Shown in pieces: positions 20,649 to 32,603 of a stretch of DNA of 64,000 bases. The translations under genes were made by a program, and so were the position numbers. Numbering within the stretch: the stretch's first letter is position 1; each line of letters begins with the position of its first letter. Under the pieces are notes generated by a model. The model was not told the origin of the DNA and ran no database searches. It saw nothing but the letters and a program-made list of their open reading frames with translations. Where the stretch lies: positions 396,636,439 through 396,700,438 of the forward strand of contig NC_081406.1 of assembly GCF_030272615.1 (NCBI RefSeq). Reading direction: 5' to 3'. The stretch is from Cryptomeria japonica. Lineage: Eukaryota > Streptophyta > Pinopsida > Cupressales > Cupressaceae.

Positions 20649-20837
20649 TTTGGCTCGGTGGCCTAGGGACTTTTGTTTTCTTTTGTATGGAATCTATGGT
20701 CATATGACAATCATGTCTTGCTGGCACAGTGGTATTTAGCTGGATGCTTGAAAACTTTATGTAATTTTCTTTTTAAATTAATATAGGGCGCTATCCCCAT
20801 AATGATAGTACTTACCTTAAAAAAAATAAAAAATAAA

Positions 20838-20854
20838 AATAAACAACAAGATAT
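20838..20854. repeat. TSD of the LINE, right copy
   Basis: An exact copy of 14156-14172. The first bases may overlap the A-rich tail. Confidence 0.95.
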
Positions 20855-23335
20855 AATGCATTATCAATATTAACTCTTAAAATATCTATTTATTCTTCCT
20901 TTGAGTTTGAACTATAGATGTAAGCAAATATTTTATTTTTATTTAAAAGTGACTACACTATTAACATTTAGCTTTGCATTTCCTTTTCAATAGCAGTAAG
21001 GATAGAATATGAATTCCATTCTTAATCTTTTTCTAGTAACTATATCATTAAAGAAATAATTCCAACAATGCATTATTCTCTTTGCAAGAATATATACTTC
21101 AAATTAAAATACATCTTTATTACATGGTAAAACTAATCCAACAGTTACATTTAGTACATCATAGTTTCTTTTATACAATAGGTAAATAACAAAATCAAGC
21201 CTCTCATTTCTACTAACTAAGGGCTTTCCAAATACACGTATTTTCTTTTGCAACTAAATACAAATAAACAATAGGATCATGCCATAGCTTCCCTTCCAAT
21301 CTGTTTCCCAAGCAAACATGCAATAAAAACTTGTATGTTGTGACCATGGAGGCTCACCTCCCAACCTAGGCTTACAAGAAGCCACCCCCGAGCTAGGAGA
21401 ACCAAGGCTAAATGGGTTACACTCAAGCATAAACACATAAGCAAGAGGAAAAAACACAACACAAACACTCCCAACCCAAGGATGAACATAGTCACTTAGT
21501 GACTTTAACTTGTGGGGTGAAGGTGGACAAAATACCTAGACGATAAATCTGCAAGTAGGAGAACAAAATGCCATTGCAAGGCTACCAAGTATAATAACCA
21601 CAAGTTCCAAACTTGTCCCAACAAATCTTTATGTCCCCCAAGGAATACAAGCCATCAAACTCCCCTTATGACCCCCATTGCATAAACAAAACACTATGCA
21701 GCAAGGGTCCCATAATCCCTTGTGTATCACTCTCTTCCAAAGAGAGCCTCTATACTCTTAGGCTGTCAAACAACCCTTCACCCCAAGGCCACTCTACCCT
21801 CCCAAGGGTGAGTATGGCCTTGAACACCCAAAACAATAACACAAATACATGCAATAAAAACTCACAAGGAAGAACTCAACATCTTCCTAAGCTTACTAAG
21901 AGAACAACAATGGAAAAACAACAAACAATCTTTTCAAATTTACAAAACAACATACATGAGGAAGTATTCAACCAACCTTAAAACTGCCAATGGGTGAATA
22001 AAAGTTTGTAGGAGAGCTGCCCAAATCCACTATCTTTTCCTTCACAAGACTTAGCCAAAACTTATAAAATCCAAAAAAAAACAATTTCTCAAGAAAATCC
22101 ATGTCTCCAAAAATGGAGAGTGGGTGATCAAACTTCTCCCTCCCAAACCATTCCCTAAGAAGACACTCCTCACTCTTTCCAATCCTCTTGGGAAGGGTGA
22201 GGGATGTTCATAGGTTGGTCTTCCCAACACCTTACAAGCTCTCTAGCCAAGGCACCTCAAAAAGGTAAAAGAGAATGGGGAAGATCAAAGTCACTCATGA
22301 GGAAGGTTGTCTAACCTAGGTAAGATCCTCAAAAGTTGAAATTCAGCCATCTTGAAAGATTCAACTTTTGGGGTGACTAAACAGTCCCTAGGGAGTGGAC
22401 ACATGGCTAAAATTGGCCTTCATCCATAGGTACAGTATATGCCCCATAAAAAATGCCCCTAACTTGACCTTAGGAGTTAGTTTAACCTGGGTCAACCCTG
22501 AGTTGACCTTCCTAATGGCTCCTTATCCAAGACTTTCTTGGGACCATACTAGGATATTTGAAAAATGCATTGGTAAAACAAATTCCTTCCAAAAGAAATG
22601 TCACTGCCAACTCACTTTACAACATGTGTCAAGTGACACCACAAAATTACACATCACTTAAATACACATGGCAATGTCCCTTTTTTGGGAATTTTCAAAT
22701 TAAACACACATCCAAGCATAAACATTCACAAATTAAAACACATTTACACACGAGGTGTTGTCTCTCCAAATAGACAACCCTTGGCTTCACCAACGCACAT
22801 AGGTTTAGGCTTGGCTCTCCGAATAGTTTCCATGGTCACATGGATTAGTTTTCCTGCACATCTCACTTTGCACATTAGTAACCCCAAATAATCACATTTA
22901 ATATCAACATATGAAAATAATACAATTCAGACACTTTGCATACAATTTCAATTATAACGATCAATTTATCATTTATCCAATAAAATCCACATAAAGCAAT
23001 TTACTCAAAAGGCATCATCATAATCCTCATGAAACTCAATCATTAATACGACATGCATCCATGTTTTCTAATATCATAATGAAGTACTGCAAATTCTGAG
23101 TTAGCTGACATACGTCATATCAAGATTATCAAATCAATGGATCATATAGGATCTAAATCCATAACACATCAAAATGTGCACCGCAAGGTAAAATGATTCC
23201 ATAACCTGGTTCAATTATTTTTCCCACTAATCTATCTATCTAACATAGCCCATCCTATTGAATTTTAGCATTTATTAATACGGTCAACCATGGTCAACTA
23301 AGTTAAGCAGAGCTTGATCGAGGAAGGGCTCTACA

Positions 23336-23347
23336 TCCTCCCTCCCT
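23336..23347 (-). promoter_or_regulatory. Polypurine tract of the LARD-like element
   Basis: On the minus strand AGGGAGGGAGGA directly precedes TGTAGAGCCC, the start of the 3' LTR. This agrees with the PBS-derived orientation. Confidence 0.8.
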
Positions 23348-26300
23348 AGAGTTTGACTTGCTCCTGGAAGTCACATGACTAGGATACAAAATATAACATT
23401 TCCCACAATTTTACTAAATTCCTCTAAATCTTATCTTGCCTACTAGAAAGATGCAATACTAAAACCAATTTACTAACGTAATAGCTTACTACCTTCATAT
23501 GGTACAAATCTTAGCATTTTTATTACTTTTTCCTAAGTTCTACTTACACATTATGTAATTACTTTAAGTTAATGCACCATCCAAATCGTATCAATACAAC
23601 ACATCATCATCTTCCATTATCCAGGTTACACATATTAGTTTACTTATTAAATTTTCGAGGAGTCATATTTTGTTAAGGATTTGTTTAAAACATGTTTATC
23701 CCCCTGCAATTTTCATCCATTGCATGTTACCAAAGATAATTGACATCATAACTTACTTTATCCAAAGTGAATCTGCTTATTTTACATCAAGGTGCCTCAT
23801 AAGGGTGTTAATAGCATATTTGTTAAACCACCCTAGGTGCATGATTTCTTCCCACATCATAGGGCAACAAGGTGTAATCAAGTCTAGGTTTTTTTTAAAA
23901 ATCCGCCCATAGATAGGGTAGTTTCTACCTCTCGGGCTTACAATGTTTAGACTTCTAGGCACCAAGGTTAAGTTACATAGGTTACACTAATCGCAAACCC
24001 AAATATTAAGGTATATAACAATCTCATTCTAAGGGATTGATGAAAAATAATTATACTTAATTTAGATATCATCCATGCAGTCATCTCCATACACATGTCA
24101 AATTAACAAGTTTGCAATTATCAGCACTTTCACAATTCCTTCACACTTTTGTTATTAATTTTCTTCCTTAGATTAATTGCAAAGACTTTTCATTTAAGAG
24201 GATATTCCTTCCATTATCTTAATTTGATATAATACTTTTTTATTTATTCATTGTGCCTAATTTCACTCCATGCAGTATTCTCCCTTGACACACTATCAAT
24301 GGTTCAATGAACATGATAGACATTACTCTAATCACATTACTAGGGCTAGCTATATCAACATTCAAAATGACCACTTGACACTTTAAAAGATCAAAGTAAA
24401 AGTTATATTTGCCAAGTCTAATCTAAAGAAGAAAAATGTCGGCAATCGAAAAGTTTTAAAATTGGCAACATGGCAAGCGCCATAGCTCAAATGAACAGAA
24501 ACATAAATTTAGTGGTCCTTCCATCATAATAATTTTTTTTTTAAAGAAAGTACTAGCCCCAAGGTCACAATATACTATTCAAAGGAAGTCGAAACACTGT
24601 CAAATAAAAAAAAAAACTCAAAACAAGGTGACCATTTTAGTGACACTATAGGGAGTAATCGCAACACATCACCCAAGATCACACGTCATGAGTGCGTTAG
24701 GAAGTGATTGTTAGACTCTTAAGGTTTTTAGATCATTTATATTCCTTTATTATTATGAATATCTTATACACAAGAGATTGCAATCATTTTAGAGATCATG
24801 TCCCATTTAACCTTCACGTGATTACTATTACAAGCATCACTTTCCAATATAATCCGCTATCCATTTAGGGTTATTAACAACCATAGTTATATTCTAACGA
24901 ATGGATGTACTAATTCTACCATCCTTCGTCCATTCTTCTTGGATTTACATTAAATATCTTGATATAATAAATTTTGGTTCAATGATACATGGTAACACAT
25001 GCATCGACACTTTTATGTCTCACTTACTAATGGGACCGATAGTACAATATCGATACTTGTATACTTAGAACCACTTAGGTTTGGTATAATGCAATCATAT
25101 AATTTTATTAGGGACGTCATTTGTTCCCTTCGCACCTTTTGTTAGCTCCTTGCATCTTCATATCTAATCATCGATTTGTTCCCATCAGGTAGGAGCATGT
25201 TGCCAAATTACTAACATTTATGGTTAAGAACAATTAAGGGTGGAATAATAACGCTTGACAACTAATTCCTACTCCCTACACACTATGACTATTCTCAAAT
25301 GACGTGGAGAATGACTTATTCTCACCTATGCCACTTATGCAACTATGAAAAACAAGGGGTGCGCACTCGAGAAGTGACAAGCATAGAAACCAACACCCAC
25401 CTTTTAATTTAAATTTTGATAAAATAAAATGAAAAGAAATTATCATTTTCCATATTACTTATTTTATATTTACTTGCTAGCTGATCATGACATATCACAA
25501 CTTTCGATTACCTTCAATCCAATAAAATCACCTTATTATCACAATATCAAGTTAACCCATTACAACATAACATAAAGGTGTACAATAATTACCAATGTCT
25601 TAAGACCCATAATTTCCAAGTTCTCCCTTAGCTAACCACATAATTCGGCTCCTTATCGTTGTACTCATAAATCCTTGTATTAGAACAACATATTACATTG
25701 CCAACTAATTCTCATTAAAACTTTGGTATTAAATATACTGTCATACTATCTCCTTCCATATGCCTTAACCAAATTTTCATGTTGACTCATCCATACCTAA
25801 TGTTTTGCATACTTTTACACTTAAGTGCCATAATTTTGCAAACCTCCTTCAATGGTGCCAGAGTAGTAAGAATATTCCAAACTGTCTTGTATCTAGTTAC
25901 TAGTCATGATTGGGTTGCACTTTTCTCCTTAGGTTCTGAAGGGATATAAGTTATTCATTCCTTGATTATTAGATCATGATTCTTCTACACTCCTTGTACT
26001 CTAATAAGAATTTTGCATGATTCCCAAATCATCTCTACTCTTTTCGCCATTTACTTAGTCCTTTCAAGATTATCTTCCCATAAAGGAACTAGTTGTGACT
26101 TCACTTTGCTTGATTCCCCAATTATAGGACATAACTACGAAAGGTGTTTAGGATTTATTGCAATTACATGATTTAACCCAAAGAGGTTTATGTCTCCTTT
26201 CTTCTTATTTCAATTTATCTAGAGTATTACTAGGGTTCACTTATCAAGGAGATTATCATTCACCATTTCAGTCCTCATCTTCAAGGCTATCCATCACTAG

Positions 26301-27059
26301 CTTATCTGCATTGATACGAGAATTCTCTAACAAATGTTCTCAATAAGCAATCTAGCATGGACACATGCTTAAGGTACCTATCCATTAGGATAGGTTAATG
26401 CTTCTTCTCAAGATTTGTAAGAGTACCTCTTAACTCTTCTACATTGGTGCCTCAAATGACGGTCATGGTTTTCAAACCACCATAATTTCACATAGTTTAG
26501 ATGTTAACTAGAACTGTCTCTGCCTCAATTGACTTGTTTATTGTGCCTTCATCTCATGTCTATCTAGCTTGCTTGACTTGCCATGTCAAGAACATATCTT
26601 GACGGATGGTATTGCCTTAGTTACCATCAGAGGTATTCTATCATAGAATTAACTCCTCATACTTGATTTGATTAGGGCAATTGCTGCATCTAGGTTCCAA
26701 TTGACTGGTAACCTCATATGTACTAATGATCTAAATTTCGTTATTAAACATCGGAAATATTTTCATATATATATATATATATAAAATTTCCCTAGTCTTT
26801 GGGGTCCTACTAAGCCATAACCCTTATGACTAATAAGTTTCAAATTTCAGGGCTTTTGGTGACCCTTGGAACCCCCTGAATTGATATATGTTGATCCTTC
26901 CAAAAGAATTTCACTTAAGTCTCACTTAATTATTTTGCAAGTTTTCACCTAGGTGCTAAATTCTGAAGACATAGTTCGGATTGACTAAGTTATGAATGCA
27001 GCCCATGTTCTCCAGTGTGTGAACCTAGGGCTCTGATAGGCATTTGTCCCTAAATCTCT
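23348..27059 (-). other. LARD interior, no coding signal
   Basis: About 3.7 kb of AT-rich sequence with no recognisable pol, gag or host domain on either strand. The short frames present (for example 23777-23965 minus) have no family features I know. A short (TA)n lies near 26767-26782. A long non-coding interior is typical of LARDs. Confidence 0.6.
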
Positions 27060-27604
27060 CCGTAAAGGTGAATAGTAATCCATGCCTTCAAATTTATCTC
27101 ATAGGGATGCAATTCGAAGCACCTCTATAGACTCAATAGCCAAGCCTCAGCCTCTACCCAATCGGTAGATCTTGCAAATGATGGTGGCTGAAGACGTAAA
27201 ATCTCTCTGATCTGATCCCCGGGATCACATGGTGCTCTCTCAAAAATTACTCGTGCCACAACTGGAGGTGCCTCGGGTAGATGGACCGACTCGGGCTCAT
27301 GCTCAGCCTAGGCCTCTATACGGCTAGGAGGTGGACTCCTACTCCGCTCCCTAGCTGCAGATCTATGACTCTCAAAATTCTGGTGCTCTGCCTGACAATC
27401 TACTGCTGGGAGTCTATCCTGAACTATTCCTATCAGGTTTTGAAGTGCAACCAAAATGTCTCGGTTGGGGTAAATCGATTGATTGGGAGGAGCCTCTCGA
27501 TCCCCTTCTGGATCCGGCTTGTCTCGCACAACGTCTTCGTGTGCCATGCGAGTACGTCTAGGGCCCCTACCGTGCTTACGAGCTTGTCGCGTAATTGGCG
27601 GCAT
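27060..27604 (-). pseudogene. LARD gag N-terminal remnant
   Basis: The minus-strand frame from ATG 27604 begins MPPITRQARKHGRGPRRTR, the basic start seen in many Ty3/gypsy Gag proteins, and runs 98 codons. In another frame the sequence continues toward 27060 with DQIREILRLQPPSF and VEAEAWLLSL-stop-RCFELHPYEI, the beginning of a Ty3 Gag capsid domain (the D-P-V-x-A-E-x-W-L pattern). It is broken by a frameshift and stops, and nothing recognisable follows. The start lies about 120 nt after the PBS, as expected for gag. Confidence 0.65.
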
Positions 27605-27723
27605 CCTTAATGATCAATAGAATAAAATAAAATAAATAATTAAATAAAAAACAATTTTTTTTAAAGAAAAATAATATTTAAAGCGAAACGTAGTGGAGAA
27701 AGGTTCCTAGTGTTGGAAACCTT

Positions 27724-27735
27724 GCTCTGATACCA
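27724..27735 (-). promoter_or_regulatory. PBS of the LARD-like element (initiator-Met tRNA)
   Basis: On the minus strand this is TGGTATCAGAGC, complementary to the 3' end of plant initiator-Met tRNA, three bases inside the LTR boundary at 27739. Confidence 0.92.
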
Positions 27736-28133
27736 AAATGTTATACCCAAACTTTTGGGCAAAAACGGAACAACAATTTTTTTTTTTTAAACAACATAAA
27801 ATACTAAATATTCTACGTTAAAGGGGGGATAAATAAGTTTTGTCTTAAGTAAAGGATAACTCATGCATTAAATGAATGGGTTCCTAGAGTTAATTTAATT
27901 AACTTAACCACGCAAGCGTTAACATTATTACGCGGAAATAATTCTCCAAAAGAAAGTGTCTTTACCACTTTATTAATCAATAAATTAATTTAACCAAATA
28001 ATCCTTTAATTTCAATCAAGTGATATTAATTATCTCAACTGGTATTTAATTGCACTAGGAATAATTAAAATAATGTTCTCTCTTAATTTATTGAATTTAA
28101 AATGATAAAATAATTAATTGAGCAAGTGTAAAT

Positions 28134-28454
28134 AATGTTATTAGATTCGAAGTCCAAGTGGTTGAGCTCAACTGGTTAAAACACTAGGTTCTCATTGTGG
28201 AGACCCAAGTTCAATTCCCAATAGGGACATCTGAAATGGAATTCTAAGCTATGACTCTTGGCCTTCCATAGGATGGGGAAGGTCTTGGGTCAATCTAATC
28301 AAACATAATAATAATAATAATAATAATTCAAAGATATGTAATGGGGATGGGGCCCCCTACTGTGTCCCCACTGGTTCATAGCTCCAGTCAAAAGCTATTT
28401 AGCCTTTGACCAATTACTGAACAAAAAATAAAAATAAAATGTTATTAGATTCGA
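28134..28454 (+). mobile_element. tRNA-derived SINE with 17-bp TSD
   Basis: The SINE body is 28151-28437, flanked by AATGTTATTAGATTCGA at 28134-28150 and 28438-28454. The other LARD LTR has this sequence once, uninterrupted, near 4760-4780. The 5' part holds a Pol III A box (GAGCTCAACTGG, 28164-28175) and a B box (AGTTCAATTCC, 28208-28218) about 32 bp apart, as in a tRNA. An (ATA)n-like run lies mid-element (about 28305-28327) and the 3' end is A-rich. I do not recognise the family. Confidence 0.9.
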
Positions 28455-28873
28455 CTAATAAAGTTAATTAAAAACAACACAATAATTAACTAACAATTAA
28501 CTCCACATTATTGTCGAAGTAAATCCTGTCGTCACAACTTAATTAATTTCCCCTAATCTAAATTCTCCAATAATGAACTAAGAGATATTAATTATCTCAA
28601 TAGTATTTAAATACTCAAGGACTAAATAAAATAACGTTAACTCATATTAAAATGATTAATTGAGCAAACACGAATAACGCATTTAAATTTAACTAATAAA
28701 GTTAACCAAATCAAATATAAATTCATTTCACAATTAAGTTGAATTTTAATCCCCCTTTAGATATTAAATATCAAGTATTTAATATTCGGCCAATACTGAC
28801 CTTATAGGTTAAAATAAACATTTTAATTTTTTATAGATTCCAATATTAAAATTTACAAAATAAATTTAACTTA

Positions 28874-28918
<45 letters not shown>

Positions 28919-29308
28919 TTCTAGCATATATATATTTATTCATAACTATAAATACCTAAATATATATTATATTTAGAAATATTAACCCAATAATAATTGC
29001 AAAAACAATTATGCTAAACAAATAACTAAGTCGCAAATGGGGTTACGCATTTCAAATTTAAAAAGGGTTTCCCCCTCTTTTCATTTATATAATTATAATA
29101 TTTCGAACCCTAACTAGGGTTGAATAATTTCTATAACTAAACTCCTTTTTTTTCTTTTTTTCTTTTCTTATCAAAGCTAACCCTAACCCAAAATTGGGTT
29201 AGGGCTTTCTTTGTTCTAACATGTTATTTTTTTTGTTGTTGATTGTGTGTGTGTGCAGGTGCGGCCATGGCGACCGAGAAAATGAAGGGGAGGCGAAATG
29301 TTTAACAA

Positions 29309-29328
29309 GGGGGGGGGGGGGGGGGGGG
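29309..29328. repeat. G20 homopolymer
   Basis: Twenty consecutive G. The corresponding place in the other LARD LTR (about 13452-13462) has only GCGAGGGGGG. Its exact length is sensitive to sequencing error. Confidence 0.8.
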
Positions 29329-29357
29329 CGCAAGCTTTGAGAGGGTCGAGCCGCACA

Positions 29358-29455
29358 GTCCATTGTGGTTAATCACAGTGGCGGCCCTAGGCGTCCACTG
29401 CGGTTTAACCATAGTGGCGCTCGAGTCGTCCACTGCGGTTAACCCGCAGTGGCGG
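29358..29455. repeat. GC-rich hairpin array in LARD 5' LTR
   Basis: Three related inverted repeats in tandem. The best is CACTGCGG (29431-29438), TTAAC, CCGCAGTG (29444-29451), a perfect 8-bp stem. The two upstream copies carry C-to-T type changes. Confidence 0.65.
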
Positions 29456-29595
29456 CTATGCTGCACTGCGGCTACCCTAAAGGAGGTGGGGTGGGGTAGA
29501 GCTCTTGGCTCCCCCATCCCGATTCTTCAACATTGGTATATATATATTTTTATATAAAATGAAATTGTTTTAAAAACACATAATATATATTAATA

Positions 29596-29627
<32 letters not shown>

Positions 29628-29817
29628 TTTTTTTTTTGACAGAAAAATGCATCAGGTTCACATATTAAATAACCAAAATAAAAATGTATTTCTTTTATTT
29701 CCAGCATATTAATATTTCATTAAATGCAACATATGTATTATTCTTTTTTCTTTTTCTAAAGAATAAATACAACAATTTAGATGTAAGGTTTAAAACATTA
29801 AGCATAACCTTTACAAA

Positions 29818-29824
<7 letters not shown>

Positions 29825-29879
<55 letters not shown>
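29825..29879. repeat. (TG)n microsatellite
   Basis: About 27 TG units in LARD LTR sequence. The same site in the other LTR is (AT)n. Confidence 0.9.
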
Positions 29880-29881
<2 letters not shown>

Positions 29882-32603
29882 CTTTGTTTAAGTTTGTTTC
29901 TTTTCAAAGTATTATAGTAGGACATTTTTAAATAACAGAATAGAATAAATTTGTTTCCCATCAATACATGCAGTTAACTTTTGATTTAAATAACCATAAC
30001 TAGGTTTATTTACTTTCTACTATACATGCTTTTAGAAAATGAAAAATATGACAGTAATATTTTTATTTACAACTGCAACTAACTATTTCAAAAATCCTCT
30101 AAATCAATAAACAACAAGATATAATGTATTATCAATATTAACTCTTAAAATATCTATTTATTCTTCCTTTGAGTTTGAACTATAGATGTAAGAAAATATT
30201 TTATTTCTATTTAAAAGTGACCACTCTATTAACATTTAGCTTTGCATTTCCTTTTTAATAGCAGTAAGGATAGAATATGAATTTGATTCTTAATCTTTTT
30301 CTAGTAACTATATCATTAAAGAAATAATTTCAACAATGCATTCTTCTCTTTGCAAGAATATATACTTCAAATTAAAATACATCTTTATTACATGGTAAAA
30401 CTAATCCAACAACTACATTTAGTACATCATAGTTTCTTTTATATGTAAATAGGTAAATAACAAAATCAAGCCTCTCATTTCTACTAAATGAGGGCTTGCC
30501 AAATACATGTATTTTCTTTTGCAACTAAATACAATTAAACAATATGATCATGCCATAGCTTCCCTTCCAATCTATTTCCCAAGCAAACCTGCAATAAAAA
30601 CTTGTAGGTTGTGACCATGGAGGCTCACCTCCCAACCTAGGCTTATAAGAAGCCACCTCCAAGCTAGGAGAACCAAGGCTAAACGGGTTACACTCAAGCA
30701 TAAACACATAAGCAAGAAGAAAAAACACAACACAAACACTCCCAACCCAAGGATGAACATAGTCACTTAGTGACTTCAACTTGTGGGGTGAAGGTGGACC
30801 AAATACCTAGAACATAAATTTGCAAGTAAGAGAATAAAATGCCAGTGCAAGGCTACCAAGTAGAATAACCACAAGTTCCAAACTTGTCCCAACAAATCTT
30901 TATGTCCCCCAAGGCATACAAGCCATCAAACTCCTCTTATGACCCCCATTGCATAAACAAAACACTATGCAGCAAGGGTCCCATAAACCCTTGTGTATCA
31001 CTCTCTTCCAAAGAGAGCCTCTACACTCTTAGGCTATCAAACAACCCTTCACCCCAAGGCCACTCTACCCTCCCAAGGATGAGTATGGCCTTGAACACCC
31101 AAAACAATAACACAAATACATGCAATAAAAACTTACAAGGAAGAACTCAACATCTTCCTAAGTTACTAAGAAAACAACAAACAATCTTTTCAAATTTACA
31201 AAACAACATACATGAGGAAGTATTCAACCAACCTTCAAACTGCCAATGGATGAATAAAAGTTTGTAGGATAGCTGCCCAAATCCACTATCTTTTCCTTCA
31301 CAAGACTTAGCCAGAACTTCTAAAATCCAAAAAAAAACAATTTCTCAAGAAAATCTATGTCTCCAAAAATGGAGAGTGGGTGATCAAACTTCTCCCTCCC
31401 AAACCATTCCCTAAGAAGACACTCCTCACTCTTTCCAATCCTCTTGGAAAGGGTGAGGGATGTTCATAGGTTGGTCTTCCCAACACCTTACAAGCTCTCT
31501 AGCCAAGGCACCTCAAAAAGGTAAAAGAGAATGGGGAAGAGAAAAGTCACTCATGAGGAAGGTTGTCTAACCTAGGTAAGATCCTCAAAAGTTCAAATTC
31601 GGTCATCTTGAAAAACTCAAGTTTTGGGGTGACTAAACAGTCCCTAGGGAGTACATCATATGGCCCATTAAAAAATCCCCCAACTTGACCTTAGGAGTTA
31701 GTTTAACCCTCTAGAAACTCACCCAAAGTTTACCTACGGGTCAACCCTGAGTTGACCTTCCTAACAGCTCCCTATCCAAGACTTTCTTAGGACCATACTA
31801 GGATATTTGAAAAATGCATTGGTAAAACAAATTCCTTCCAAGGGACATGTCACTGCCAACTCACTTTACAACACGTGTCAAGTGACACCACAAAATTACG
31901 CCACTTAAATACACATGGCAGTGTCCCTTTTTTTGGAATTAATAAATTAAACAATTTTCAAATTAAACACACATCCAAGCATAAACATTTACAAATTAAA
32001 ACACATTTACACACGAGGTGTTGTCTCTCCAAATAGACAACCCTTGGCTTCACCAACACACATAGGTTTAGGATTGGCTCTTCAAATAATTTCCATGGTC
32101 ACATGGATTAGTTTTCCTGCACATCTCACTTTGCACATTAGTAACCCCAAATAATCACATTTAATATCAACATATGAAAAGAATACAATTCAGACACTAC
32201 GCATACAATTTCAATCATAACGATCAATTTATCATTTATTCAATAAAATCCACATAAAGCAATTTACTCAAAAGACATCATCATAATCGTCATGAAACTC
32301 AATCATTAATACAACATGTATCCATGTTTTTTAATATCATAATGAAGTACTGCAAATTCTGAGATAGCTGACATACGTCATATCAAGATTATCAAATCAG
32401 TGGATCATATAGGATCTAAATCCATAACACATCAAAATATGCACCGCAAGGTAAAATGATTCCATAACCTGGTTCAATTATTTTTCCCACTAATCTATCT
32501 GTCTAACATAGCCCATCCTATTGAATTTTAGCATTTATTAATACGATCAACCATGGTCAACTAAGTTAAGCAGAGCTTGATCGGGGAGGGGCTCTACAAT
32601 TGA

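Larger units (their letters stand above)
14173..20837 (+). mobile_element. Full-length LINE (plant L1-like), decayed, with a third ORF
   Basis: It is 6665 bp with a 17-bp exact TSD and an A-rich 3' tail. The order is ORF1 (DUF4283-like domain and zinc knuckle), ORF2 (APE endonuclease, RT, zf-RVT, RNase H), then an unidentified ORF3 and the tail. It inserted in the 3' LTR of the LARD-like element. The TSD length and poly(A) tail are those of target-primed reverse transcription. ORF1 and ORF2 carry many stops and frameshifts. Confidence 0.93.
4367..23335 (-). repeat. LARD-like element 3' LTR, interrupted by copy A and a LINE
   Basis: It is collinear with 27739-32598. Segments 4367-5275, 13105-14172 and 20838-23335 are LTR sequence; 5276-13104 is the GAG-only element A and 14173-20837 is a LINE. 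The LTR has no convincing ORF: short frames such as 21613-21981 recur in the other LTR only because the DNA is duplicated. It contains (AT)n tracts and a GC-rich hairpin array. Confidence 0.85.
4367..32598 (-). mobile_element. LARD-like element with LTRs of about 4.5 kb
   Basis: Two long direct repeats (4367-23335 and 27739-32598) flank a 4403-bp interior. Without nested insertions the repeats are about 4453 and 4556 bp, so they are LTRs. They start TGT and end CTACA in plus orientation. The PBS rule sets direction: next to 27739, on the minus strand, lies TTTTGGTATCAGAGC, the initiator-Met tRNA site. A polypurine tract abuts 23335. The interior holds only a gag remnant and no pol. LTR size, interior size and coding poverty match the LARD class known from grasses (family knowledge). 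The element sits in the gag of H with a 5-bp TSD carrying one mismatch. Confidence 0.85.
27739..32598 (-). repeat. LARD-like element 5' LTR, with a SINE insertion
   Basis: It is 4860 bp, or about 4556 bp without the SINE and one TSD. It is collinear with the other LTR and holds the empty sites for copy A and for the LINE. It has (TA)n at 28878-28915, a 20-G tract at 29309-29328, the hairpin array 29358-29455 and (TG)n 29825-29879. Short frames such as 30884-31267 are duplicated DNA, not genes. Confidence 0.9.

Noticed and set aside
21613-21981. 122-codon ORF in a LARD LTR, with a counterpart at 30884-31267
   Set aside because: It is low-complexity sequence with no domain. The counterpart is simply the other LTR and the C-terminal part is out of register.
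28151-28230. Possible functional tRNA gene
   Set aside because: A and B boxes are present, but the sequence continues as a SINE body with TSDs and does not give a full cloverleaf with proper stems.
29695-29964. ORFs with poly-Cys-Val or poly-Thr-His tracts
   Set aside because: They are translations of the (TG)n microsatellite.
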